DNA of 64,000 nt from Acarospora socialis (taxonomy: Eukaryota > Ascomycota > Lecanoromycetes > Acarosporales > Acarosporaceae): NCBI GenBank assembly GCA_025617375.2, contig JAMYGW020000005.1, positions 2,232,001 to 2,296,000 on the forward strand, in the 5' to 3' direction. The notes under the pieces were generated by a model. That model made no database searches, was not told where the DNA came from, and saw only the letters and a list, made by a program, of their open reading frames with translations. The position numbers and the translations under genes were made by a program. Positions 10,475-21,344 of the stretch are shown here, in pieces; position 1 is the first letter of the stretch; each line of letters opens with the position of its first letter.

Positions 10475-12330
10475 TTATCTGATTATAACATCAGCTAAAT
10501 CTATACGTGGTACAACACATCTCTTAAGAGTGTTGCGGACCAAAGTCCTTTGCTCAAATGCATACGCCATCTATATCAACGTCTCCTCGCTCCACTTCGC
10601 CCCCCAAAAACTAATACCAAACGGAATCCCCGGCGCAATCTCCACCACATCCCAGAATTCCTCCTTTTCAACCGGCCTATCCTCCGCAGTCACACCCATT
10701 GGGACGGTAATTATCGGCGTCCCCACCAGCGCTGGCATCGAAGACGCTACCACAGTCGGCAGCACAACCGCATCCAACTCATGCCACTCCAGCGCACCTA
10801 GAATCCCTCCTTCACCACCCAGATACAAGATCTCCCGATATATAGACTCAAACTCCGGGCACGTGTTAGTCATCTTCTGCTTGATCGCAGTGTCCCAACT
10901 GCGCATGTTGCGGGCCGGATAATCTTCTGCAGGGAAACTCCTTATGAAAGCACTCAGATCCTCGATGTTGTGGATGTATTTGGATTGCGCTCGAGCTTGC
11001 TCAAGTACTGTGCCAGATTGGCCACGAAGTCCACTCGCGTAACAGGGTTGTATCTCCGTTTCTTCCATTGGCTGAAGGCGGTGAAGTTGGTGTTCTCGAC
11101 GACTGTCGCCCCTGCGTCGGCTATCATGGAGATTGCATGTTCGAATGCCGATAGGACGTGTGTGATCTCGTTAGATGATTCGTCGATGACATTTCGGACT
11201 TTGCCAATGCGTTTGACTTCAAGGCCGGATAGTCTGCATGCTGCCATGTAACTGGGTGGACTGTCTTCGAATGGTGAAGCGGAGGTGTAGCGGTCATTAA
11301 AATCGATTCCAGCAATCGCCTGCAACAGTTTGGCGGCATCTTTGACTGTTCGTGCCATAGGTCCAACGCTGTCCTGGTGTTCGCTGACTGGAACGACCAA
11401 ATGCCGGGACGTCAGGCCCACGGTAGGCTTGATACCGACGATATTGTTCCTTTCGCTGGGGATCACAATGCTGCCGGCCGTCTAGATTGGGAGTCAATTT
11501 CAGCGTTCTGTGGCCGGAGACAAAATAGGGGAAGTCTCGTATCCTTGATCCGAAGGCCGAATGGTTGCATTGATGGCCTACCTCCGTCCCAAGTGTCGCC
11601 CACGCAAGACCCAGATCCGCGGCCACTACACTCCCGCCTGAACTCCCGCCCGAGCACTGTTGAGGGTGATAGGCACCATACGTCTAGCCATAGTCTGCGT
11701 TCCACCATGAAACGAGTTGTCAGAGCCGAACATGGACCATTCTGTCATACTCGCCTTGCCTAAGATGATAAGGCCATGTGCCCTAAGTTTAGCGGCTACT
11801 GTTGAGTCTGCGGGAAGAGTTGCGTCCTGAAGCGCGTAAGAACCGGCTATACACCGCTCCTGTCAGATCAGATGATTCGCATCTACGCTGTTAGGCCTGT
11901 GATGAATCACCGTTCGTCCGGTTCTAATCAAAGGTAACATCGGCACCCGAGATCGGATGCAGAAGGCCGTGTAGAGGCCTGAGTATGCGTATTGGCAATT
12001 TGGTACAGCGGGATTCTGTCTCGACCAAACGCTCTTGGGCTTACCCGCGTAGCTGACCTTGCGTCCTTTCCGCATCGAGCTGTGCAGTGATGGACCATGC
12101 ATCTGGATTCAGCTCCATAACCGCACGGAGAGCAGGGTTCACATCGTTCATTCTACCAATATAACCCTGTTTTACCAATCAGTTTTGAAGAGTATCAGTT
12201 GTTGACTGGATTGCTGGTATAACTGACATTTATAAGGTCAGCACTTGTGTAGCAAGTCTGTTTCAGCCCGGATAGCAGCTCATCGGACGTGGCGTTGAGT
12301 AAGGAGCCATATCTACTTCAAATAATGAGT
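10475..12330 (-). pseudogene. Broken amidase (amidase-signature family)
   Basis: A fungal amidase can be traced on the minus strand. In order it shows SDELLSGLKQTCYTSADLIN, an intron, GRMNDVNPALRAVMELNPDA, AGSYALQDATLPADSTVAAK, GKASMTEWSMFGSDNSFHG, the signature QQCSGGSSGGSVVAADLGLA, an intron (phase 0, ending TCTAG), TAGSIVIPSERNNIVGIKPT, LVVPVSEHQDSVGPMARTVK, NIEDLSAFIRSFPAEDYPAR, PALVGTPIITVPMGV and AYAFEQRTLVRNTLKR before a stop at 10475. The catalytic Lys and both Ser positions of the Lys-cisSer-Ser triad are still readable. Faults: a frame change after FHGG, a TAG four residues before GAYHPQQ, a one-base shift after NPN near 10985, a TAG before AYAFEQ, and a scrambled PLHG region near 11950. 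Recent loss of an amide-hydrolysing enzyme is inferred. Confidence 0.75.
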
Positions 12331-13348
12331 GACACACAAGGAACAGAATAAGTGTCTAGACAAAGTATGTTGTTGAGATAGTGCCAATATGCATGAATCA
12401 TAATATTATCTTTTCAAGACAACATGGTTCCCTTTCATATTATAATTAATTTGTAGCATTGTGTTGGAAATTGGAACGTTTCTATTGCTTGATATTAGGT
12501 GTCTTAATTATCTAGAAGACTAGAATACACAAAGGATAACTTTTGTGCGTGAAAAAACTAAGTGATATCACGTGACACGGAAGATCCCGACACTAGGCCG
12601 GATAGGGTTGAACTCCTAAAGAGCCTCCTAATTCCAACACATTGTGATGCATACATATTTGTACTGTTTACCGATTGGATCATTGGATCCATTCGTCGCT
12701 AAGGATCTTCCATCCTCAAAAAAGGAAGCTTGTTCTACTGTTCGCGATGCATGAGATTGCCATGATTTCAATGATTATACTCTATTGCTTTGGCTTACAA
12801 CGATTTGGTTGACCGAACACTGAATCAACTTGTTGCGTTACCTGTTTGAATTGACTTGAAAAGATTTGGAGTTGATATTGACCAAGTCGTTCAGTGCGGA
12901 GTAAACGGATAATAATACCCAATGACTACCTATATCGGTGATGAAGATTATATGCAATGCCAAGGGCAAGGCTGCCTAGCGCTTGTATCAGCGAATCATC
13001 GTGGCTTGAGGCTCTACCCATGTCAGCCGCATCTGGTACTTACAACTACATGATGGGTCCCCACAGCCGTGGCCTTGTTTTCGATTCGGCTTCATCGTTG
13101 GCATTTATTCCATATTATGCTGAGCCCTACATATTACAGATATGGTGTGCTACTCGCCCCTTAGCTTGTCGTGTTTACTGACCTGGTAAGCCTATCCGGC
13201 AAGTAGCATCCGGAGTGCTCGACCACGAGCAACCGAAGGTGGAGTAAGTCTCCCAACCAGCCTGAGCGACTGCCCTTGCATGTTCCCACTTTTCCTTCAC
13301 GAGATTCATTCATAGAAGCCTCGAACATTGGCTGACCGAGTGACCCAG
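12331..13348. other. AT-richer intergenic stretch
   Basis: About 1 kb without a recognisable gene, with AT-rich runs near 12390-12540. An upstream exon of the NLR-like gene that follows could lie in its last 150 bases, but none could be chosen. Confidence 0.35.
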
Positions 13349-14125
13349 CATTGTTGCAGTCCATGGTCTGAATCCGTGGAATAATGCCGACCATGCCTTC
13401 GATACTTGGCGGAAACCGAAAGGGCAAGTCGGTACACTGTGGCTGCGGGATTCGTTGCCGAGTACCCTCCCCAAAGCTCGTATATTCCTGTACGAATACG
13501 ACTCGAGTCCCGCCTTTGGATCGACAAAGGAGCGATTCGTCCATCAGGCCAATGACCTTTTGGAGAATGTTCGGATAGAGCGTCGTCGAGTCAGTAACGA
13601 CGCTTTGGTCTTATCGCACGCGTAGTTGACCGTAATAGGATCCGAGGAGACCCCTCATATTTATAGGTCATAGCCTTGGAGGTATACTCATCAAGCAGGT
13701 ATGGCTTAGTGTAGTGTTCGTTGCAGCTCGGGGTCCCCCACTTCTCTCGTCCAGTCGTGCTTCGGCATCAGGGGAGCTTCTGACACGACTGTGCGTAGGC
13801 TCTGGTCAATGCTCACAACAACCCGAACTACACATCCATCCGGGAAGCAACGTATGTACGGTCATTGTCGCAAGGTCGTTCAAGGCTGATCGAAGTAGCT
13901 GTGGTCTGGTTTTCTTCGGAACACCTCATGCCGGAGGGAACAAGTCTCTTGTTAAGTTGGGCAAGACCTGTGCCCGTATCGTGACGGCGCTCTCCACTAA
14001 CCCGTCGAACGATATCCTGCAAGCGGTGCAGCATGGTTCACTGTTTTCCGACGTACTACAAGAAAACTGGAGGCATCAACTGACATCCTATAAAATCGTA
14101 TCGTTCTATGAAGGAACAGGCTCTG

Positions 14126-14192
14126 TTTGTGCCCTTGATATTCATCATCTAGTCGGCGGCACTGATTTGATGACGTTTATATAATTTGTGCC
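14126..14192. repeat. Eight-base direct repeats flanking a short insertion
   Basis: TTTGTGCC occurs at 14126-14133 and again at 14185-14192. The bases between them interrupt the hydrolase head of the NLR-like gene exactly where relatives read straight through from the SFYEG motif to VPR, and they add a stop. No GT-AG pair would remove them. They look like an insertion with a target-site duplication, or a small repeat-mediated duplication. Confidence 0.5.
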
Positions 14193-16008
14193 TCGGCTTT
14201 CCGGTGTTATAGGGCTTCCCGGAGACTTAGAGAACCAGGTCAGATTGGATGCCGACCATAGCAACTTATGCCGCTTCGATGGTTCAATCCAGAAAGATCG
14301 AGACAATCTTCGTCTCGTTGAAGCCAACATCGAGGAGCTCTATGAATTCGCCACCACTCAAATTGAGTCGACCCGCTTTCCGTCTGTACCTGCTGGTGAG
14401 TTGGAGAGAAGCTTTAACACCCAGCAGCAATAGCACTTCTCATTAGGATAAATATGGCTTCGGCTTTGTCATACATAGCTAGTGGTACTACATAGCTACT
14501 ACCTGCTCATTCGAAGTTCGGTCCCTTACTACCTCACTTGTCATGTGCTTTAGGGCTGTTGGACTCTTGTGCAGGTTGACGTTGCTTGCATGTGGCTGGC
14601 TTATATTGACTTGAGCATTACACAAAGGCCTGATGATTCCGTTTTCGTCTCGCCATTGATGTTCTTTATGTATAACTTTCTAACTCAATATGGAACTAGA
14701 AAACCCCATATCGAAAGTAGATTACGAGCATGGTCAGTACACTTAACGCGTCAACAAATATAAGCAGACACAGGAGTTACTGAGACTGATATACTCTATC
14801 TAGAAATTCTAAATGGCTTGTACTTCCAAGAGATGCACTATCGTCGTGACGAGATTCGTGAAGCACACAAGAGAACCTTCGAATGGGTACAAGATGATCC
14901 TGGACCAGGCTTCGTGTCCTGGCTTCGGCAAAGTCATGGTATATTCTGGATGCGAGGGAAAGCTGGTTCGGGCAAATCAACCCTCATGAAGCTCATCTAC
15001 GACGATCCACGGACCCGCGACAACTTGGTAGCTAGATACGGGGTCGAATCGTTGTTGGTTGCTGGGTTCTTCTTCCATGACCGCGGGTCCTTGCTGCAGA
15101 AATCGTTGGAAGGAGTTCTTCAAGCAGTCCTGTATCAGATACTCGATCGCTTCAGAGAGTTGATACCGGTGGCATTCCCGATCCATGCAGTGAAGGACAA
15201 ATATAGGTCCAAGACACAGGCACGACAGCGGGTATGGACTCAGCAGGAGCTTGAGCGCGCATTACTGAATCTCGTTGGCCAGAGCGATGTTGTTGGTAAT
15301 GTGTGTCTGTTCATCGATGCGCTCGACGAATACAACGGGAGCCACGTTCAATTTGTGGAGTTGATTAAGGCAGTGGTGGCCTCGACTAGGCATGCAAAGT
15401 TGAAGGTCAAGTTCTGCATATCTAGCCGTCCTCTCAACGTGTTCATGGATGGCTTTGAGCAATCTCCAGGTTTTCAAATCCACGACTGGACACAAGGCGA
15501 CATATCAATATATGTTACAACAAGGCTCCAAGGACATCCAAGATTGAGACCTCAGTCTTGCGGTAAGGGAGAGTTGTCTATGGATGCCGGCGACTTAAGA
15601 AGAGAGGTTGTTCGGAGAACGTCAGGAGTATTTCTGTGGGTAAAGCTTGTTGTGGACGACCTCTTGCAAGGCTTGACAGATGGCGACACTATCCTCGAAC
15701 TGCAGGAACGGCTAGCAGCTTTACCTGATGATCTCGAAGGTCTCTACAGACGAATATTGGAAAAAATCAACCGCCGATACCTTCCAGATACGTTCCGTTT
15801 CTTTGATATAGTGCAGTGTGCCAGGGCTCCCTTAACGCTCTTACAGCTTGCCCTTGCAACAGAACCTCCCGAAGTAGCCATATCCTGCCCCATTGGAGAA
15901 ATGGAGCAATCCGAAATCCTACGTCTGTGTGACGATATGGAGCGCCGACTGAGGAGCCGATGCGGAGGTCTGCTCGAGTTGCAGATCAAAGGCGAATCCC
16001 ATGTCAGA

Positions 16009-16059
16009 GACGATTCCGACGTCGAAGACGATTCCGACGTCGAAGACAATTCCGACGTC
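16009..16059 (+). repeat. In-frame 18-base tandem repeat coding DDSDVE units
   Basis: Two full copies and one partial copy of GACGATTCCGACGTCGAA encode repeated Asp-Asp-Ser-Asp-Val-Glu units in the linker between the NACHT-associated region and the ankyrin part of the broken NLR-like gene. The third copy differs by one base. Near-identity points to recent slippage. Confidence 0.8.
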
Positions 16060-17114
16060 GGATTCGAAATCTACGGCGAAAACGAATACCAGGAATCACT
16101 CGAATCACTAAACAGTAGTCAAGTGGATCCCCGTACTCCTGTTCAGTTTCTTCATCAGACGGTCAAAGACTTTCTCAGAGTCCCCGAAAATGGGAGACAA
16201 GGGTTTGATATAACGGATTCTGGGCCTACGCATGATCCTTTCGTGTGTCTCATGAGAGGCACCTTACACGCTCTTAAGTCATTACCTCGACGTTATGACT
16301 ATTACCGGAGTCCCAGATGGAAGGTTATGGTGCGACTTCTCGTCATATATGCAACTAAAGCCGAGGCTACTACTAGAGAACCCCAAACAGATATTCTTGA
16401 TGAACTCGATCGTGTTGAAACACAAATCTGGCGCAGCAGCTTAAAAAGTTCCTTCTACTCCTGGTCTTCTCCTTCTTGAAGCCAGAGATCGGTGGGCATG
16501 CTTCCTTTCTAGCATTAGCGGTAAATGCTGGCTTAGTTCTCTATGTCAGTGAGAAGATCAGAATACAAAAAGTCGAAATCAACAGCGAGTCGGGAATGGA
16601 TTTACTTCATTTTGCAGTTTCACATAACTATCATAAAACAAAGTCTTCGTGGGCAACTAATCCAGATATGGTCAAACTCTTACTTCAGTCCGGTGCGAAC
16701 CCAATGCATACCTACCGTGGCGAGACAGCCTGGCAGCGAATCCTTATGCAGTCACCATTTTGGGGGCGGACGGCAGTTCAGAACCTACCGGTACGCACTA
16801 TACAACTCTTTCTAGAATACGGAGCAGATCCCAACGTTAAAATATCTGGACGGACGCCATTACGCACGCTCATCTGTGCCAACCTGGACTACGCTAATCC
16901 AGAAGTCGCCACACTTCTAGGTGAGTTGATGGCACGTGGTGCAAACATCAAAGCCGAGGACCAATGGGGAGAAAGCGTGTTAGAACTTGCTCAACGACAT
17001 AGTAGCGCACTCGCAGCCTTCCTCCTGGAGCACCAGCAAAAGCAGGGCTCTGCAAGGACCAAGGACCGCAGAAAGAGAAAGGTCTCACTATTGCGCCATT
17101 GTTGTTTTGGTTGA

Positions 17115-18061
17115 CATTAGACCTGAGATGTGCGTGACCAGTCAGGAAAGATCTTGGCAGGGTTTGCGCCTACCAAAGGCTTGGGGTCACATGCACAGCT
17201 ACCTGTGTTGTTCGCAACGTCCTTACATTCGGGCCGCAAAAGGACCGAGGTTAACATACAAAGGGATAGCAACAAATCTAGAAAGAGAAACTTTGGCCGT
17301 CACCTACTACTGAAGACAGATGGAAGCAGCGCTTCCTCACAAGCCATCACTGGACAGCAAAACCGTAACACCAAAAGTATGGGCCCGGAAATAAGCAGTG
17401 CAGCCGGCGGGAACGGTTCCCTGGGACCACAGCTAGTGACGCTAGCAAAGGATTTGGGATCAATTTTGGCTGGACGCCGAACGCGTTGTCCGCCCGCTCA
17501 AGTTCTCTACGTTATAAGTTATGTCCCTGGTGTAAGTCGCTATTTGGCCCTTATTCGCTCATAAGGGGCTTCTGCTGATACATCCAACACTTCAGCGCTG
17601 AGGTTTGGCTCTTGAGTTGTGCGAGGGGTACGGCCGGCAGATGCACAACACAGCTGATGAGCCCGAGTGTTGTAGATAGGTTGGAAGAACAAGCCTGGGG
17701 GGCGGTGGGATCCCTGAGGGAAAAGACTGACCTGACTTGCGATGCCAGGCCTAAGTTACCATGTACTGAAGAGTGGCCTCAAACCGGCATTTAGAGTGAT
17801 CGTTAAACGTTGTGGTCCTTCTTATTTGTATCCTTGTAGGTACATGATAGCATCGCGATCTGGGGTATATCGATCTCGTTGCAATTCCAAACACCGTAAC
17901 CAACCCCCCGCGATGATACACATATTCCGCAGATACGCTGACCTCAATGCCCATGACAAGACCACCCGCTATGCTTCTATTTCAAGATGCTAGTCATCCT
18001 CCCCTAGTCAGACTACAAGCCCATTAGCTCCAACGCCCGATCCGGATTCTGCGAAGTTTAC
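17115..18061. other. Intergenic stretch, nothing recognised
   Basis: Several short open frames occur, but none has recognisable protein content or plausible splicing. It separates the broken NLR-like gene from the ERV2-type gene, which ends at 18062. Confidence 0.4.
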
Positions 18062-18871
18062 CTACCCCTCCTTTTCCAGCTTCAGTGGCTTCAAGTTATC
18101 ATCGTCAAAGTCTCTTCCGTTCTGTATGAGTTTCGTTTTGATTGAGTCCTCCATTTCCGGCTTGGTGGTATCTGACGACGCGGCTGTGCTCATCCCGCCT
18201 CCGCTCTTGTTGGACTCGCCATCCTCTACACAACCGCAATCGTAGAACTCCCCAATCTTCGAGCAGTCAAACAGACCTTTCCGCAGCGACTTATTCACTT
18301 CGTTGTGGACGTGACAGGCCCAAGCAGCGGCGGTTGAGCGTGAGGCAACTTGAGGTGGGAATTTGGAGAGGATTTGGCGGAAATGACTGGCGCATTCGCC
18401 GCTGATGTCACGAGCGTTAGTACTTTCTGGCCGAGGGTGTAGTCGTAGAACCAGGGTAGGAGTTTACCATGGGTACAACCTGGCGAAGAGGTGAATGTAC
18501 GACTGCAACGCGGTACTCTCGTCCTGAGTTGGTGTATCCGGGAATCGCGCCATCATCGTGTGAAACAGCTTCCACCCTGCTCGCCCTATCTCAGCCCTAA
18601 TCAAAAAACAATCTCATCAGGAAATGTATCACTTCCACAGCCGACTCTTGTCCTTTCGTCAAACCACCTACTTTAAGGTCTCATTCCCCAGCTTTGGCAT
18701 GATCACACCTCCGGCAAGTGTTCCCGCAGAGATCTCCACATGGTGTATGGGTACTTGGCCATAATTCGGCTGCCTTCTGAACAGCATGACGAAGCTGAAG
18801 CTGAGAAAGCCGGCAGCTGCAACAAGGAGGATCAAGAAACGCCGGTTGGACATTGCGCCAGGACTGGGCAT
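18062..18871 (-). CDS. ERV2: ERV2-type FAD-linked sulfhydryl oxidase
   Basis: Three exons, 18672-18871, 18468-18596 and 18062-18401, join in frame to 222 residues. The start at 18871 (MPSPGAMSNRRF) puts a hydrophobic anchor (FLILLVAAAGFLSFSFVMLF) at about residues 12-31, as in endoplasmic-reticulum ERV2 rather than mitochondrial ERV1. The Erv/ALR core follows: GRAGWKLFHTMMARFP, the redox YPCGEC with Cys110 and Cys113 created across intron 2, and the FAD motif ACHVHNEVN. The paired structural cysteines lie in ACHVHN and LFDCSKI. Family knowledge: the enzyme passes electrons from protein disulfide isomerase to oxygen in the ER. The tail has extra Cys (YDCGCVED), which may serve as the shuttle pair. 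It diverges from the aminotransferase gene across about 306 bases. Confidence 0.88.
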
Positions 18872-19177
18872 GGTTGTCAGCTTGTCGATAACATGAGAAG
18901 ACCAAAGTCTATGAGCAGGAGGACCCAATTCGCTGAGGAATAAAGACAGTGGTGGAAAGGGCAGTGTGGTGGTTTTCAAAGAAGACCCGATTTGTGCAGG
19001 TTGTACATATGAACGCTAGCTTATACATATCGACATAACCTCCAACTCGGAAGCTCCGAGTCCGGAGGGACGACGTCTGAAGGTTTCTAACATCTGTAAC
19101 TTCTTGACCGACACTTCTAGCTTTGTACAGTATAACCTCACTGATATCTTCCAATTCGTTGTTTTTATTCTTGAATA
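18872..19177. promoter_or_regulatory. Shared divergent promoter region (ERV2-type / aminotransferase)
   Basis: The two coding regions read away from each other with about 306 bases between their start codons, so both promoters must lie here or overlap the 5' leaders. No specific factor site could be assigned with confidence. Confidence 0.45.
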
Positions 19178-20452
19178 ATGCCGTTCCCACCGCCTCCAGT
19201 CAATACAATTGGTAGGTTACTCTGTTCCAGCATCTCTTCCCAGCTTCACCCGGAATATACTGTAGAGCTCACCGCTAACGATTTCGCATTCAGACTGGGA
19301 CAATATTGGATTCAGGGTGCGCGAGGGTACATATATTCCTCCAATACGTTTCCAGCATCACTGAACCCTATCCTCGCAGTACATGGTCACATCGAATCGC
19401 ACTACAGTGTCAAGACTGGAAAGTGGACCGAGCCCGCCTTTGTCGAAGACCCATACCTGCGCATACACGGTCTGGCTCCGGCATTGAATTATGGCCAGCA
19501 AGCATATGAAGGTATCAAAGCCTTCCGCTCCCCAGATGAGCAAATCCAGATCTTCCGCCCATCGCAGAACGCTTCCAGAATGGGCCACTCGGCTTCGTTC
19601 ATCTCGATACCTGCCGTACCCAATGAGCATTTCCTCAAGTGTGTACATCTTGCTGTAGCTCTTAATGCGGATTATGTCCCACCACATCACACCGGTGCTG
19701 CCATGTACATCCGTCCGTTACTCTTTGGAAGCTCCGCACAACTGGGTCTGAATCCGCCTGAAGAGTATACTTTTGTGGTGTACGTTCTACCCGTGGGAGT
19801 GTATCACGGCGTACATCCCGTGGCCGCTTTGATTCTTGAAGACTTTGACCGTGCTGCACCGGAAGGAACTGGATCGGCGAAGGTCGGAGGCAACTACGCG
19901 CCTGTGTTGCGCTTCAGCGAGAGAGCCAGAAATGAAGGTTTTGGTATCACTCTCCACCTGGACAGCAAGACGAGGACCGTTGTCGACGAGTTCTCCACCT
20001 CTGGCTTCGTCGGTGTGAAGAAAGAAGGAGAACAATACACGGTCGTGGTGCCAGACAGCAAGAACGTAATCGAAAGCGTAACTTCTAACAGCGTGTGCGA
20101 TCTTGCAAAGTCATTCGGCTGGAAAGTTGAACGTAGGCCGATACCTTACGACGAATTGCCCAGCTTCTCGGAGATTATGGCAGCTGGTACCGCCGCTGCG
20201 CTGGTCCCAATCAAATCAATAACCATGAAATCGAAGAACGACAAGTTCACATACCAGGGTGGTGGCGACGAGCCAGGTCCGGCGTGCGTAAAGCTGTTGA
20301 CGACGTTGAAGGGTATTCAACAGGGGAAGATTAAGGATTCGTTCGGCTGGTTGGAGCAAGTTAAGGAACCGACGGGATACACGCCGAAGGGAGCAATCCA
20401 AGGGAAAGGACAAACGAATGGGGAGGAGAACAGTGTCGATAATCTTCCATAG
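19178..20452 (+). CDS. Branched-chain amino acid aminotransferase
   Basis: Exons 19178-19211, 19294-19326 (only 33 bases) and 19380-20452 join to 379 residues. The unspliced frame happens to stay open, which would hide the introns, but only the spliced form gives the family N-terminus (NTIDWDNIGFRVREVHGHIE). The PLP lysine is Lys190 in GSAKVGGNYAPVLRF; LNYGQQAYEGIKAFR and EFSTSGFVGV are also family motifs, and GTAAALVPI near the C-terminus matches fold type IV. Family knowledge: it exchanges amino groups between Leu, Ile or Val and 2-oxoglutarate. No mitochondrial presequence is apparent, so a cytosolic enzyme is inferred. Fungi carry several paralogues, some tied to toxin clusters (ToxF type), but no cluster genes lie nearby. 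Confidence 0.92.
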   Translation: MPFPPPPVNTIGRLLCSSISSQLHPEYTVELTANDFAFRLGQYWIQGARGYIYSSNTFPASLNPILAVHGHIESHYSVKTGKWTEPAFVEDPYLRIHGLAPALNYGQQAYEGIKAFRSPDEQIQIFRPSQNASRMGHSASFISIPAVPNEHFLKCVHLAVALNADYVPPHHTGAAMYIRPLLFGSSAQLGLNPPEEYTFVVYVLPVGVYHGVHPVAALILEDFDRAAPEGTGSAKVGGNYAPVLRFSERARNEGFGITLHLDSKTRTVVDEFSTSGFVGVKKEGEQYTVVVPDSKNVIESVTSNSVCDLAKSFGWKVERRPIPYDELPSFSEIMAAGTAAALVPIKSITMKSKNDKFTYQGGGDEPGPACVKLLTTLKGIQQGKIKDSFGWLEQVKEPTGYTPKGAIQGKGQTNGEENSVDNLP

Positions 20453-20841
20453 ATTAGAAAGCAACGCTATGTCAACTGCCGTGGTCTTTCAACAAGCCTT
20501 GCTTTGCCAGAGCTCATCTTGCCCTCGGTTTCGCTTGTGAGAATGTGGGGGTACTGGCCATGGTTCCGTAAATTTGTTGATGATAGTATGAGGAAACAGT
20601 TGGTCACGATTTTGGTGAGTTTCTCTTCCTTTCTTTGATAAAGGTCCCAGTCATACCCTTTTATGCTAGCCTAGTTCCACTATATCGATACATACTTCTC
20701 TTCATCATATGATATTGAGAGAGTACCCGTTGTTTTTTCGGTCAGCTTGTTGAAGTGCGAGTATTGCCTACATTCACTCAGTTCGGTAGTGCAGCCAGAC
20801 GATCTCATTAATTCATTTTACGCTTAAGCATGAAACAAGAC

Positions 20842-20985
20842 ACGTTCAGATGGTCGAGTGGTTTCTTGCTGCCTTGATATTTCGCTATGATTGCAGTTTG
20901 GGCCGTTCGTGACGGACACCGGGTATTGGCAAAGCGGGCTTATCCCAATCCCAGTCTTCATTGATTAGCACTAAATAATCACCTA
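20842..20985 (+). repeat. tRNA-like repeat, copy 1
   Basis: It begins ACGTTCAGATGGTCGAGTGG, which resembles the 5' half (A-box region) of a Ser or Leu tRNA. It continues through GATTGCAGTTTGGGCCGTTCG and ends near TTGATTAGCACTAAATAATC. Copies 3 and 4 share the same order of motifs. It is not a clean tRNA: no anticodon arm or paired acceptor stem could be drawn. Confidence 0.5.
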
Positions 20986-21160
20986 TTCCTTTTTGCTTCT
21001 TGAACAGATCCCTCTCTAGATTGCTCAGGGATTCGAACTCAGCACCTTCCGGTCTTATACTCCGAATTCGCTAACGTTTCTATTCATTGAGCTTTCGATA
21101 CCCCAGGTTCAACAGTGATTTTGGTCATGTATTCCCTTTATGCTGTAGCCCTAACAGAAA

Positions 21161-21200
21161 GACACATTTAGCTGGTCAAGTGCTTTTTTTCTTTACCTCC
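21161..21200 (+). repeat. tRNA-like repeat, copy 2 (short)
   Basis: GACACATTTAGCTGGTCAAG matches the head of copy 1, with differences mostly of C-to-T or G-to-A type. Only the first part of the unit can be recognised before a poly-T run. Confidence 0.35.
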
Positions 21201-21344
21201 CAAGTTGATCTGTTTTCCAGCAAATGGCTCATCCCTTGTTCTATGTTAGCACGTATAAGTTTGTATTTAGTCAGTGAATTCACTGCTGGAGCAGTGTGAA
21301 TTGAAAAGGTTGATTAATCTGTTTAACTCTGCCTCTTAAACAGA

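Larger units (their letters stand above)
13349..17114 (+). pseudogene. Broken NLR-like STAND gene: alpha/beta-hydrolase head, NACHT, ankyrin repeats
   Basis: The head starts VAVHGLNPWNNADHAFDTWR, preceded by a likely acceptor at 13347-13348. Exons 13349-13589, 13639-13698, 13799-13851 and from 13896 or 13899 join in frame through GHSLGGILIKQ (nucleophile elbow), LVFFGTPHAGG and, after an interruption, VRLDADHSNLCRFDGS, which carries the catalytic His region. The NACHT part follows: IREAHKRTFEWV, Walker A GKAGSGKST at 14956-14982, Walker B LFIDALDE at 15307-15330 and VQFLHQTVKDFLR. From 16476 in another frame come ankyrin-type repeats (DMVKLLLQSGANP, TIQLFLEYGADPN). Faults: an in-frame TAA in a 59-base insertion near 14126-14192, an unbridged stop-rich gap 14434-14763, and a frame change near 16476. 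Known relatives act in fungal non-self recognition; this copy looks inactive. Confidence 0.7.

Noticed and set aside
13161-13544. 127-codon minus-strand frame that looked like a small cysteine-containing secreted protein
   Set aside because: It overlaps the plus-strand exon encoding the hydrolase head (HGLNPWNNADHAFDTW...), whose family match is clear.
19178-20452. Toxin-type secondary-metabolite cluster around the aminotransferase
   Set aside because: No synthetase, synthase, tailoring enzyme or cluster regulator lies nearby; the neighbours are an ERV2-type oxidase and an unknown gene.
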